Part shown: piece by piece, positions 1 to 7,619 of the stretch
How the letters are laid out: each line of letters opens with the position of its first letter
How positions within the stretch are numbered: position 1 is the first letter of the stretch
Assembly: GCF_018070025.1 (NCBI RefSeq)
Contig: NZ_JAGPYQ010000001.1
Coordinates: 1,426,001 to 1,490,000, forward strand
Reading direction: 5' to 3'
From: Streptomyces liliiviolaceus
GTDB lineage: Bacteria; Actinomycetota; Actinomycetes; Streptomycetales; Streptomycetaceae
DNA length: 64,000 nucleotides
Program-made: the position numbers and the translations under genes
Notes under the pieces: model-generated
What the model saw: the letters and a program-made list of their open reading frames with translations, nothing else
The model's database searches: none
Told to the model about the DNA's origin: nothing

Positions 1-380
1 GAGTCCGTTGTATCGACGGCAGTAGGTACTGCGGCGCTCAGCGCGGCGACGACTTCTGGTGCCTCGGCGCTGTCCCGTGCGACGGCTGTCTCCGCGTCCG
101 TCGCGTCCGTCGGCGGGCGGTGCCGGCAGGACGGTGAGGAGCCGTGCGCCTCCGCGTGGATGCGCTGTTTCATCGTGGGCGGCAGGGAACTCGCCCGTGG
201 GCGGCTCCAGATGGGCTCCTCCTGCGCCGTCGCCTCCTGCGGGGCGTTGGTGTTGCGCGCTGTCTGCGTCGCGGGTACGGCGGCGACGGCAGTCGTCGTG
301 ATCAGTCCGAGTGACGTGCACAGTGCGAGGAAGGCGGTGACGACCGCGGTCCACAGGTTCATGACCTTGTTGCGAGTCAT
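1..380 (-). CDS. DUF6344-type secreted protein, 3' end outside window
   Basis: Reading leftward from an ATG preceded by AAAGGAG about seven bases upstream, an open frame runs for 126 codons to the window edge without a stop. The product begins MTRNKVMNLW and has a hydrophobic stretch at about residues 9-32 ending in an Ala-rich TTAVAA region, which looks like a signal peptide. The rest is polar and rich in Pro, Ala, Thr and acidic residues, with no recognisable catalytic motif. I recall this N-terminus from the actinobacterial DUF6344 family. Function is unknown. It is divergent from the DLW-39 gene. The C-terminus cannot be judged because the gene is cut by the window. Confidence 0.75.
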   Translation of the reverse strand, partial: MTRNKVMNLWTAVVTAFLALCTSLGLITTTAVAAVPATQTARNTNAPQEATAQEEPIWSRPRASSLPPTMKQRIHAEAHGSSPSCRHRPPTDATDAETAVARDSAEAPEVVAALSAAVPTAVDTTD

Positions 381-719
381 GGTCCCTCTCCTTTCGGGTG
401 GGTGGATTTGCATACTTTCCTCATGATGTGTATGTCGGTGGCGAAGTGACGGACCGACGCCCGTGGCGCGGCGATCTTCTGATGAACACCACTCGGATGG
501 GCTCAATGCTCGCTAAATGAGCGGAAGCATGAGGAAAGCGGGGCGAAATAGCCCTCGGTGAGGATGTGATCACCCTCCGATCCGAGCGGTCGGCCCCGGT
601 CGTACTGCGCTGCCCCGGCGGGCAGTTGAGGCCCCGACGCAGGTCACCGATCGGTATCGGCCGGTGTGTATAGTCGGGCGCCAGAAGTCCCCAACGCCTA
701 AGAAAGACGAGGTCTCGCG
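381..719. other. Divergent intergenic region, no gene seen
   Basis: This gap separates the leftward DUF6344 gene from the rightward DLW-39 gene and must carry promoters for both. TATAGT at 669-674 is a possible -10 for the small gene, with no convincing -35. On the minus strand GACATA, 16 bases, TATGCA lies 40-70 bases before the DUF6344 ATG. Just upstream of the TATAGT there is a short ACCGATCGGT palindrome. I see no RNA gene. Confidence 0.35.
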
Positions 720-848
720 GTGAAGAAGCTTCTCCTGGTCGCACTGGCCGCCATCGGCGGGCTCCTCGTGTACCGCCAGATCCAGGCGGATCGCGCCGAG
801 CAGGACCTGTGGACGGAGGCGACCGACTCCGTGCCCACGGGTTCGTGA
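720..848 (+). CDS. DLW-39 family protein (42 aa)
   Basis: A GTG start with GAGG ten bases upstream opens a 42-residue frame beginning MKKLLLVALAAIGG and containing the DLW triplet at residues 29-31 that names the family. There is one N-terminal transmembrane or signal-anchor helix (about residues 3-18) followed by a short charged tail, VYRQIQADRAEQDLW. DLW-39 proteins are conserved actinobacterial micropeptides usually found near gyrA and tRNA genes by the origin, matching this location. No function is known. A strong hairpin terminator follows within 25 bases, so this is probably a single-gene transcript. Confidence 0.85.
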   Translation: MKKLLLVALAAIGGLLVYRQIQADRAEQDLWTEATDSVPTGS

Positions 849-870
849 GTGTCGACGACAGTCTCAGTAC

Positions 871-903
871 AAACCCCGGCCGCCTTGCTGCGGCCGGGGT
901 TTT
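871..903 (+). terminator. Rho-independent-type terminator after DLW-39 gene
   Basis: Perfect 11-bp stem AACCCCGGCCG / CGGCCGGGGTT (872-882 with 891-901), 8-nt loop, followed by TTTGTGTTG. Confidence 0.85.
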
Positions 904-1044
904 GTGTTGCCCGGGTGCGCGGAGCCCGGTAGGGGCAGGATGGTCGAGGCTTCGCGGGCGTTCGGGACGGTGTCGGAACAGCGACGTCGCCGACCCGCGG
1001 GAGCCCGTCGGGTGAGGGTCCGGGTTACGGCGAGGGGGCGCGTG

Positions 1045-2460
1045 ATGGGGCGGCGCACGGGATGGTGGCGCGGCCGTACGGTCCTGGCGGGGGCGGCGGC
1101 GCTGCTCTCGGTCGCGGTGCCGGCGGGGCAGGCGACGACGGCGACCGCGGCCGACGCTCCCCCTCCCTACCGTTTCGCCGTCGACGCCGAGCGGATCGAG
1201 GGCGCGGACCAGGCCACCGACGCCGAGAGTCTGACACCCGGCACGTACTACCGGAGCACCGTCCCCGACAACGGAAAGCTCTACTACGGGCTGCGGCTCG
1301 ACGAGGCCTCCACCGCGTCCGGCGCGTACGTGTCGGCCACCGCCGTACCCAAGCCGGGTACGAAGGTCAGGTACTCGGACGGCATCAAGGTGTCCCTCCA
1401 GGACCCCGAAGGTCACCGCTGCTTCTCCGGGGACGCCGGCATCGCCCGTTTCGGCCCCACCGAGAGCCCCCGTCCGATCACCGCCTGGGCGTCGCGAAGG
1501 ACCGGCCCCGGCGCGTACATCTGCAAGGGCGCCGGTACGTACTCGGTGCTCGTCGAGCGTACGAGCGGGCCCGGCTCCTCGCTGGACGACTGGGAGCTGG
1601 AGCTCCAGTACGTCTCGGAGCCCGCTCTGGGGAAAGCCGCTTCCACGGCCGCCCCGCAGGTGTGGGACTCCGCCTCCCCCCAGGCGTTCGAAGGCCCCGC
1701 CCTGGCCCGTGAGGGGGGTACGGGCTTCAGTGGGGCGCGTTCGCTGGAACAGGGCGTCTGGAAGGACGGGATCCGGGCCGGGCAGACGCTCTTCTACCGC
1801 GTTCCCGTCGACTGGGGACAGCAGTTGGACGCCACCGCCGAACTGGGCCCGGCGGCGAGCGGCGACGGCTATCTGGGGAACGCGCTCGTCATGTCGCTCC
1901 ACAACCCCGTACGCGCCCTGGTGGACGACGCCGACACCGGATACGACGGCACGCGGAAGCAGACCGCGCTGAGGCCGCTGCCTCCGGTCGCCTACGAGAA
2001 CCGGTTCGCCGTCGAGGACCAGGTCGGCGGTATGCGGTTCGCCGGCTGGTACTACCTCGTCGTACATCTGGCGGCGGAGGTGTCCGACAAGTTCGGCGAC
2101 GGGCCGTTCGCGCTGACGCTGCACGTGCGGGTGAAGGGGACGGCCCAGGAGGCACCGGCCTACAGCGGTGCCGCCGTGCCGCGCGACGTCTTCGAGGTCA
2201 CCGCCAAGGACAAGCACGCCGCGGCGAGCGGCAGCGCGGCGACCGGTGGGGACGGCGGTGACGGTGGCTCTGCGGGCGAGAACACCGCGATGAAGGCGGT
2301 GGCCGTGGGCGGGATCGGCACGGGGTGCGTCCTGGTCCTGGGGCTCGCGATGTGGACGGTGATCGCCCGGCGGCGGGCGGGGGCCGGGACGGCCGAGGGT
2401 GCCGCGCCCGTTGCCGGCGGCGGAGTCGCGAGGACGTACGGACGGTCCCGGGTCCGGTAG
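1045..2460 (+). CDS. Secreted, C-terminally membrane-anchored protein of unknown function
   Basis: The 471-residue product has an N-terminal signal peptide (WWRGRTVLAGAAALLSVAV, then an Ala-rich cleavage region near residue 38), a long extracellular domain, a Gly/Ser/Ala linker, one transmembrane helix (VGGIGTGCVLVLGLAMWTVI) and a short Arg-rich cytosolic tail. The outer domain has phrases such as GTYYRSTVPDNGKLYYGLRL and GWYYLVVHL, suggesting a beta-rich repeated fold. Two or more Cys are present (HRCFSG, YICKG). I chose the ATG at 1045 because GAGGGGG lies seven bases upstream; GTG at 1042 is an alternative. It has no LPXTG- or LAXTG-type sorting motif. Similar type I membrane proteins are common in Streptomyces, but I cannot name a function. 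Confidence 0.75.
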   Translation: MGRRTGWWRGRTVLAGAAALLSVAVPAGQATTATAADAPPPYRFAVDAERIEGADQATDAESLTPGTYYRSTVPDNGKLYYGLRLDEASTASGAYVSATAVPKPGTKVRYSDGIKVSLQDPEGHRCFSGDAGIARFGPTESPRPITAWASRRTGPGAYICKGAGTYSVLVERTSGPGSSLDDWELELQYVSEPALGKAASTAAPQVWDSASPQAFEGPALAREGGTGFSGARSLEQGVWKDGIRAGQTLFYRVPVDWGQQLDATAELGPAASGDGYLGNALVMSLHNPVRALVDDADTGYDGTRKQTALRPLPPVAYENRFAVEDQVGGMRFAGWYYLVVHLAAEVSDKFGDGPFALTLHVRVKGTAQEAPAYSGAAVPRDVFEVTAKDKHAAASGSAATGGDGGDGGSAGENTAMKAVAVGGIGTGCVLVLGLAMWTVIARRRAGAGTAEGAAPVAGGGVARTYGRSRVR

Positions 2461-2553
2461 GCCGACGGTTCTGCCGGCCGGTGGGGTGGGTCGACGGTTC
2501 TGCCGACCGGTGGTCCAGGAGGTCCGGTGGTCCGGTAGGTCCCGGGGGGCGTC

Positions 2554-4224
2554 TCAGATCCGTCCCAGTGCCCAGAATCCGACCGCGAAGCAGATCAGCG
2601 CGAGCAGGAGCACCGGAACCGTCACCGCCATGGGGGGTCCGGGCCGCCGTCGTGACCGTCTGGCGCGGTGCCGCGCAACCGGCTGCGGCTGAGGTGGAAC
2701 CCGAACGCCTTGAGCGGTGTATGAAGCAGTAGAGGCTGTCTCACGCGGCTGTGACTGCGGCAGGGGCAGAGGCAGCGGCATGGATTGGGGCAGTGGCAGC
2801 GGTAGCGGGAGGGCCTGCTGGGGCGCTTGCGGCAGCGGGTGTGGCGTAGGCGCGGACGCAGGGGCGGGAGCCGTTGGGTACGGGGCCTGGGGGGAGGGCA
2901 CGTGGGTGGGTTCGTACGACTGCGACGGGGTGTAGGCGGAATCCGGGAGTTCCTGCGGGGCGGGGGGAGCGAGGGGCTGCTTCTCCCGCAGCGGGGGCGG
3001 CAGATGGAAACTGCCGGTGTCCGAGGGGCTGGGGGGCTGCGAGGGGGTGGGATCGGTGGTCGGCTGGGGCGGTATGCCGCCGGTCCACCGGCCGGAAGCG
3101 GAAGGGGCGGGGGAGGGACCGCTCGCCGGGAGACCGTCCGCCGGGAGACCGCCCGCCGGGGAGGCGTCTCCCGTGTCGGCCTCCGGAGAGACCGTGCCCG
3201 GCGCCGTGTTCTGCGCTCTGCCCGTCCGCTGGGCCTGTCCTGGTTCCGGCCCCGGTCCTGGCCCCGTTCCTGGCCTCGGTGTCTGTTCGGAGGCCGTCGC
3301 CCGGGACGTCGTGGTGGCCGAGGCAGCCCTGGCAGCCGTGCTCGTGAGAGGGCCTTCGGGACCGAATCCCTTGGGAAGCGGACCGAGTTGGTCGAATATC
3401 TCGATCAGCTCGTCGTCGGGGCCGGGCTCCGGGAGGAGCTCCCTGGCCGAGACGAGCGCTTTGCGCGCCCCGTTGGCCGTGCGGAACCGCGCGTGCGGGT
3501 CCGGTTCGAGCAGAGACGCCACGACCTGCCACAGAGGCTCGGGTATCCCCTTCGGGGCGCCTGGCGTGCCATGGGCGTCGAAGTGCTCGACCAGCGCCTT
3601 GGCGTCGGGTTTGGCGCCCTCCAGGAGGAACAGGGCCACCAGGCCCACGGCGAAGAGGTCGGCGGGGAAGTCCGGGTCGGCGCCGCGCAGCTGCTCGGGG
3701 GCGAAGTAACCGGGCGTTCCCACCACGTAGTTGGTCTCGGTGAGCCGCGGCTCACCGAGGCGCATCGAGATGCCGAAGTCGGACAGCCGCAGCCGCGGAC
3801 GGCCCGTGCCGGTCGACTCCAGCAGGATGTTGGCGGGCTTGATGTCACGGTGCACGATCCCCTCCGCGTGCACCGCGGCGAGTCCCGCCAGCAGCTGGTC
3901 GAGCAGGGTGCAGACGAAGGCCGGCGGCAGCGGGCCGTAGTCCCCGATCAGGTGGACCAGGGATCCACCACCGACGAGATCCATGGTGAACAGGACCTTG
4001 TCGTCGTCGGCCGCCCAACTGGCGGGAGCGAGCACATGGGGGTGATCGATCCGGACCGCCTGCTCGCGCACGAACCGCAGCAGCGAGTGGGCGTCGCTCT
4101 GCTGGAGCACCTTGGCGGCCACATACCGGCGCCGCCGGTGGTCCCAGGCGCGCCAGACGGCACCGACTCCCCCGCGTCCGACAGGGTCGACCAGTTCGTA
4201 CCGGCCGGCGAAGACCTCACCCAT
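2554..4224 (-). CDS. Membrane Ser/Thr protein kinase, PknB-like catalytic domain, no PASTA
   Basis: A 556-residue Hanks-type kinase. The glycine loop GRGGVG (16-21), ATP lysine K38, HRDIKPAN (125-132) and SDFG (148-151) are intact, and the activation loop carries GTPGYFAPEQL. The kinase domain ends near residue 270. A very Pro/Gln/Ser-rich linker of about 250 residues follows, then a single transmembrane helix at the extreme C-terminus (about 533-553) with only GRI beyond it. There is therefore essentially no extracellular sensor, unlike PknB. ATG is chosen, with GGGGGAG upstream. It lies 134 bases downstream of an XRE regulator on the same strand and may be co-transcribed. Substrates are unknown. 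Confidence 0.9.
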   Translation of the reverse strand: MGEVFAGRYELVDPVGRGGVGAVWRAWDHRRRRYVAAKVLQQSDAHSLLRFVREQAVRIDHPHVLAPASWAADDDKVLFTMDLVGGGSLVHLIGDYGPLPPAFVCTLLDQLLAGLAAVHAEGIVHRDIKPANILLESTGTGRPRLRLSDFGISMRLGEPRLTETNYVVGTPGYFAPEQLRGADPDFPADLFAVGLVALFLLEGAKPDAKALVEHFDAHGTPGAPKGIPEPLWQVVASLLEPDPHARFRTANGARKALVSARELLPEPGPDDELIEIFDQLGPLPKGFGPEGPLTSTAARAASATTTSRATASEQTPRPGTGPGPGPEPGQAQRTGRAQNTAPGTVSPEADTGDASPAGGLPADGLPASGPSPAPSASGRWTGGIPPQPTTDPTPSQPPSPSDTGSFHLPPPLREKQPLAPPAPQELPDSAYTPSQSYEPTHVPSPQAPYPTAPAPASAPTPHPLPQAPQQALPLPLPLPQSMPLPLPLPQSQPRETASTASYTAQGVRVPPQPQPVARHRARRSRRRPGPPMAVTVPVLLLALICFAVGFWALGRI

Positions 4225-4358
4225 GGTCGTGCGTCGCTCCCCCTTCGGCGGTCGGTACTGCGGTGGCCTCTTTCCGAGGTGCCCGGCTGCCTGGCTTCCG
4301 CCGCTGGAAGCCCGGACAGGGCTCCGGTGGCGGGGTGTTCGGCTGCCGGGCGGTGTAC

Positions 4359-4910
4359 TCAGTTCTGGTGGGACTGGTAGTGGGCGACCGCGTCGGACGT
4401 GCGTCCGGCTCCGTACACCCGGAGGAACTCTGCCAGTTCCGGGTGGGTCGGGGCGAGGGTGTCCGCCGCGTCGATGATGTCCCCGGCCGCGGACACCGAG
4501 CGGAGCAGCGACTGGATCTCGCGCACCACGCGCTTCACCGTGGGCGCACCGCCCGAAGTGGTCGTCGACTGCGTGGTGTTGCTGAGCACCGAGCCCCCCT
4601 GAGACTTCTTGATCTCGTCCATGCGTTCGGTGGCCTCGGCGGCGCTGACACTGCCGTCCGCGACCTGACCTGCGAGATCCTGCAGCAGCTGCACGCGCTG
4701 GACCACCGCGGGATTGCCGATCTTGGCGCGCTGGCCGCTCATCAGCTGAGACAGCATGGGCGCGGACAGGCCGAGCACCCCCGCCAGACGGGCCTGGTTG
4801 AGACCCAGGTCATCTATGAGCCTACGGAAGAGCGCCCCCAGCGGCTCCCCGTACCAGTTCCGCTGCAGCTCCCGGGCTCTCGCGGTTGCTTCCTGCTGTG
4901 CGGCGTCCAT
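4359..4910 (-). CDS. XRE-family helix-turn-helix regulator
   Basis: This 183-residue protein has an HTH at about residues 36-62 (LNQARLAGVLGLSAPMLSQLM), typical of Cro/cI-type DNA binding, followed by a long helical region containing a possible short coiled coil (EATERMDEIKKSQ). A Ser/Thr-rich hinge and a helical C-terminus (TVKRVVREIQSLLRSV) probably form a dimerisation part. GGGGAG lies eight bases before the ATG. It precedes the Ser/Thr kinase gene on the same strand, so phosphorylation of the regulator by that kinase is a reasonable but untested idea. A 24-bp palindrome in its own promoter region suggests autoregulation. I recall close homologues across Streptomyces without assigned function. 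Confidence 0.85.
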   Translation of the reverse strand: MDAAQQEATARARELQRNWYGEPLGALFRRLIDDLGLNQARLAGVLGLSAPMLSQLMSGQRAKIGNPAVVQRVQLLQDLAGQVADGSVSAAEATERMDEIKKSQGGSVLSNTTQSTTTSGGAPTVKRVVREIQSLLRSVSAAGDIIDAADTLAPTHPELAEFLRVYGAGRTSDAVAHYQSHQN

Positions 4911-4939
4911 GCGCGTCTCCCCATCGCTTCCCCAAGTAC

Positions 4940-4963
4940 CGTGGTTCGCTGTAGCGAACCACG
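4940..4963. promoter_or_regulatory. 24-bp palindrome upstream of XRE gene, probable operator
   Basis: Arms CGTGGTTCGCT and AGCGAACCACG are perfect 11-bp inverted repeats separated by GT. The element sits 30 bases before the regulator's start codon and between it and the tRNA-Ala promoter. Size and symmetry fit a dimeric XRE regulator. Binding is inferred. Confidence 0.65.
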
Positions 4964-5010
4964 TCGAGCATCTTACGGAGAGTGGTCGTGCACGGGGACC
5001 CCCAATCTTT

Positions 5011-5041
5011 TTGCGGGATACCCGGGGTGACCCGGTAGTCT
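5011..5041 (+). promoter_or_regulatory. Candidate promoter for tRNA-Ala
   Basis: TTGCGG, a 19-bp spacer and TAGTCT resemble a housekeeping sigma promoter and lie 53 bases before the mature tRNA 5' end. The spacer is long, so this is tentative. Confidence 0.35.
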
Positions 5042-5093
5042 GGTCTGCGGTGGCAGCGCGGAGGGAGATCTTTCCGGTGTCTGCCTTCCTTTC

Positions 5094-5166
5094 GGGGCCT
5101 TAGCTCAGTTGGTAGAGCGCTGTCTTTGCATGGCAGATGTCAGGGGTTCGACTCCCCTAGGCTCCA
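5094..5166 (+). tRNA. tRNA-Ala (anticodon UGC)
   Basis: A full cloverleaf can be drawn. The acceptor GGGGCCT pairs with AGGCTCC (one G-U), the D-arm is AGCTCAGTTGGTAGAGC, and the anticodon stem is CTGTC/GGCAG with loop TTTGCAT and anticodon TGC at 5127-5129. The T-arm is AGGGGTTCGACTCCCCT. Discriminator A follows the acceptor; an extra CCA is not encoded. Length is 73 nt. A strong terminator follows eight bases later, so it is likely expressed alone. Confidence 0.97.
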
Positions 5167-5173
5167 CGAGAAG

Positions 5174-5216
5174 AACCCCCTCGGACCGGCTTTACGCAGG
5201 TCGGAGGGGGTTTTCT
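5174..5216 (+). terminator. Terminator after tRNA-Ala
   Basis: Stem AACCCCCTCGGACC with GGTCGGAGGGGGTT (5174-5187 / 5199-5212, one G-G mismatch), then TTCTC. Confidence 0.85.
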
Positions 5217-5754
5217 CATGTGGTGGAGTGGGGGAACCGGTGGAGTGCCGGCCCTCTCGGGGGCTGTGGGGGACCGGCCGTCGCTCCGTCCGCGGTGCTG
5301 CTCGTGGTGCCGGGTGCATCGCCCGTGAAGAATTTTGATCTCACGCGGTTTCGCCGTGATCCCGCTCCGGGCCGGCCTCTTCAACGGGTCCGGGACGAAA
5401 GGGAATTGGCCGCCCGCCGTGACGTGACGTGGCCTCATCAACCTTCAAGGTGCACGTTTTCCGGGGCGCAGACACTCCATTGGGTCATGTGCGGTGACGT
5501 GCGTCACAGGGTTTTCGTTGCGATCTTTGCAGTTGTTTGCGCAAAGCATTGCCCGGGGGGAAGGGTGTGCGATCGCCGTTCAGGGGGTCCGGGTGACGTG
5601 AGGGTGGCATGCAGGAGTCGTGAAGGCATGTGTGAGCTGCTGTGAACGAAGGTGCGTAACCAGAACGCTGCGCTCCGTTAGTCGGATCGGCGCGAATGTT
5701 GCACAGTCGGTCGGTTGCAAACGTCATCGTGGTTCGAGGACGTAAACAGCGCCT
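5217..5754. other. Gene-free stretch with several short palindromes
   Basis: No frame here has a plausible start, codon bias and ribosome binding site together. The region is locally less GC-rich than its neighbours. It contains a GTGA-N6-TCAC palindrome (5494-5507), a TTTGCGCAAA palindrome (5536-5545) nested in the CTTTGC...GCAAAG repeat (5525-5530 with 5541-5546), and ends at a parS site. A small RNA is possible but unproven. Confidence 0.3.
5494..5507. promoter_or_regulatory. GTGA-N6-TCAC palindrome, Crp-like site (copy 1)
   Basis: GTGACG-TG-CGTCAC is a perfect inverted repeat. It fits both the classical GTGA-N6-TCAC Crp pattern and, from memory, the Streptomyces Crp pattern GTG-N6-GNCAC. 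No gene start lies close by on either strand. Confidence 0.35.
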
Positions 5755-5768
5755 GTTTCACGTGAAAC
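5755..5768. other. parS centromere site, perfect
   Basis: GTTTCACGTGAAAC matches exactly the ParB-binding parS sequence of Streptomyces and most bacteria. Clusters of such sites around oriC are bound by ParB and organise chromosome segregation into prespores. This copy is intergenic and directly abuts a hairpin. Confidence 0.93.
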
Positions 5769-5771
5769 ATG

Positions 5772-5810
5772 GCTGTAGGGCAGCAGACTTGAAGCCTCCT
5801 GCCCTACAGC
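5772..5810 (-). terminator. Hairpin beside parS, probable terminator of DUF5324 gene
   Basis: Perfect 12-bp stem GCTGTAGGGCAG / CTGCCCTACAGC with a 15-nt loop, lying 81 bases past the stop of the leftward DUF5324 gene. Confidence 0.55.
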
Positions 5811-5891
5811 TCTTCACTCTGTCCGACCTCGACGTGCTCGGTCTCGACATGTCCGGTCCCGGCGTCGCGCACCGCAGGCGTGCCGGACGCG

Positions 5892-6605
5892 TCAGCCGCG
5901 CTCGGTGCGGTCCGCTGCCTCCGCCTCGGCCTGCTTGGCCTGGACCTCGGGGTCGAGGTCTTCCTGGCCGCTGCCGTCGACCGAGGTCAGCCGGCCGGTC
6001 TCCGGGACCTCGGTGGCGGCGGGCGGTTCGACCAGCCAGTCCGGGTTGGCCTGCTTGTCCCACCACTTCCAGGCGGCGAAGGCGCCACCGGCCAGGAGGC
6101 CGAGCACGGCCAGCCTCTTGGCGAGACGACCGTTCCTGGCGCGCCGCTCGTGCTTGCGGACCAGCTTCTCGACCTCCTTGGCCGAGACCTGGCCACGCAG
6201 AGCTGCCAGCGCCGCCGTGCTTCGGGATGCGGCCTCCTCGCGGACGGGTCCGGCCGCGGCCCTCGCATGCTCGATCCGCGGGCGGGAGTACTCCGCCGCC
6301 TGCCGAGCGGCCTTGCGCGTACGAACAGCGGCCTCGTGCGCGGCGTGGTCGACCTTCGGCGGCACATGTGTACGCGCCTGCTCGATACGTGGTGCGAGAT
6401 GAGCGGCGTACTGGGTGCGTGCCTGTTCGGCGGCTGTGACGGCGGTGGACGACACCTTGGGCGCGAGCTTCACACGGGCTTCATGCGCGTAGTGGGTGGC
6501 TCGGTCCTTTGTCGTGTCGGCGTAGGGCGCCACCACTTCCGCGGCGTGCCGCACGCTGTCCTTCGCCGACTCGGCTGCCGCGCGCACGCTGTCCTTGCGG
6601 GTCAC
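5892..6605 (-). CDS. DUF5324 family membrane protein
   Basis: Start is taken as the GTG giving MTRKDSVRAAAESAK, because GAGGAGGAGG lies five bases upstream; a further upstream in-frame ATG would include that site in the protein. The 237-residue product is strongly alpha-helical with many Ala, Glu, His and Arg residues (repeated AHxAR and AAxxxR patterns, probably amphipathic or coiled), then one transmembrane helix (LAVLGLLAGGAFAAWKWW) near residue 170 and an acidic tail. This matches the Streptomyces DUF5324 family as I remember it. Function is unknown. It is divergent from the cyclophilin gene. Confidence 0.8.
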   Translation of the reverse strand: MTRKDSVRAAAESAKDSVRHAAEVVAPYADTTKDRATHYAHEARVKLAPKVSSTAVTAAEQARTQYAAHLAPRIEQARTHVPPKVDHAAHEAAVRTRKAARQAAEYSRPRIEHARAAAGPVREEAASRSTAALAALRGQVSAKEVEKLVRKHERRARNGRLAKRLAVLGLLAGGAFAAWKWWDKQANPDWLVEPPAATEVPETGRLTSVDGSGQEDLDPEVQAKQAEAEAADRTERG

Positions 6606-6943
6606 GGGATCCTCCTCCTCGGTGGCGTACATGGGGGCTCGGGGGCCGTCCCCCGGAAAGTCACAGTTCGCCTTTCCACCCTTATCCGGATCATGCCTGC
6701 CGGAGCGCTTCGGGGCATGTGAGGGCAGGCATCCGGGTCATGAAAGGTGACTCCGGGTGTACTTGGTGCAATAACCGATCAATATGGTGCAACAGGAGTC
6801 TGCGACGACAATGCCACGGATCCCCGGTCCGCGCGCCTGTTTGGTGCGAAGCGGCTGAACCGGTGTGTACGGCGGTGACGCAAGACTGGCGGCGCGGTCC
6901 GTGCGAGGATCGGAGCGTCACAAAGGACAACGGAAGGCAGATC
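6606..6943. promoter_or_regulatory. Divergent promoter region of DUF5324 and cyclophilin genes
   Basis: No gene is seen. The stretch holds a distant inverted repeat ATGCCTGCC / GGCAGGCAT (6693-6701 with 6724-6732) and three direct TGGTGCRA words, in TTGGTGCAATAAC, ATGGTGCAACAGG and TTGGTGCGAAGC. It is AT-richer around 6765-6790, the likely promoter area. Confidence 0.35.
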
Positions 6944-7471
6944 GTGGCCGAGCAGCTTTACGCCACCCTGAAGACCAATCACGGCGACATCGAAGTGCGG
7001 CTCCTGCCGAACCACGCGCCCAAAACGGTCCGGAACTTCGTGGAACTCGCCAAGGGCGAGCGTGAGTGGACCAACCCGGCCACGGGTGTGAAGACGACGG
7101 ACAAGCTCTACGACGGCACGGTCTTCCACCGCGTGATCAGCGGCTTCATGATCCAGGGCGGCGACCCGCTGGGCAACGGCACCGGCGGACCCGGCTACGA
7201 GTTCGAGGACGAGTTCCACCCGGATCTCGCCTTCGACAAGCCGTACCTGCTGGCCATGGCGAACGCCGGCCCGGGCACCAACGGCTCGCAGTTCTTCATC
7301 ACCGTCTCGCCGACGGCCTGGCTGACCCGCAAGCACACCATCTTCGGTGAGGTCACCGAGGGAGCCAGCCAGAAGATCGTGGACGCCATCGTCTCGCTGC
7401 CGACGAACCCGCGTACCGACCGTCCTGTCAACGACGTCGTCATCGAGTCGGTCGTCGTGGAGACCCGCTGA
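6944..7471 (+). CDS. Cyclophilin-type peptidyl-prolyl cis-trans isomerase
   Basis: The 175-residue product covers a complete cyclophilin domain: NFVELAKG, YDGTVFHRVISGFMIQGGDP with the active-site Arg and Gln, GTGGPGYEFEDEF, LLAMANAGPGTNGSQFFITV, and the late HTIFGEV. It has no signal peptide, so it acts in the cytosol, catalysing proline isomerisation during folding. The GTG start follows GGAAGG by seven bases; longer upstream frames lack this. I remember the orthologue as a PPIase gene between crgA and gyrA in S. coelicolor. Two GC hairpins follow the stop. Confidence 0.95.
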   Translation: MAEQLYATLKTNHGDIEVRLLPNHAPKTVRNFVELAKGEREWTNPATGVKTTDKLYDGTVFHRVISGFMIQGGDPLGNGTGGPGYEFEDEFHPDLAFDKPYLLAMANAGPGTNGSQFFITVSPTAWLTRKHTIFGEVTEGASQKIVDAIVSLPTNPRTDRPVNDVVIESVVVETR

Positions 7472-7504
7472 CCCGGCAGTCGTGACCTGCTGTCGGTGAG
7501 CCCC

Positions 7505-7523
7505 CTCCGGCCCGGTGCCGGAG
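7505..7523 (+). terminator. Hairpin after cyclophilin gene
   Basis: CTCCGGC / GCCGGAG stem with a 5-nt loop, extended by flanking C and G runs. No T-tract. Confidence 0.5.
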
Positions 7524-7543
7524 GGCTCCCGCAGGGAACCAAA

Positions 7544-7575
7544 CGCCCCGCCCGTCCGTAAGGATGAGCGGGGCG
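7544..7575 (+). terminator. Second hairpin before rhomboid gene
   Basis: CGCCCCGC / GCGGGGCG stem (7544-7551 with 7568-7575) followed by GTTCGTTG. It could be a terminator or 5' leader structure of the rhomboid transcript. Confidence 0.4.
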
Positions 7576-7619
7576 GTTCGTTGCGTACCCAGTGCGTACA
7601 GAAGGATGAGGGGAACCCG

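Noticed and set aside
421..2217. 598-codon open frame on the minus strand
   Set aside because: It lies opposite the secreted-protein gene, has no ribosome binding site and shows low-complexity Arg/Pro/Gly composition, as expected of antisense frames in GC-rich DNA.
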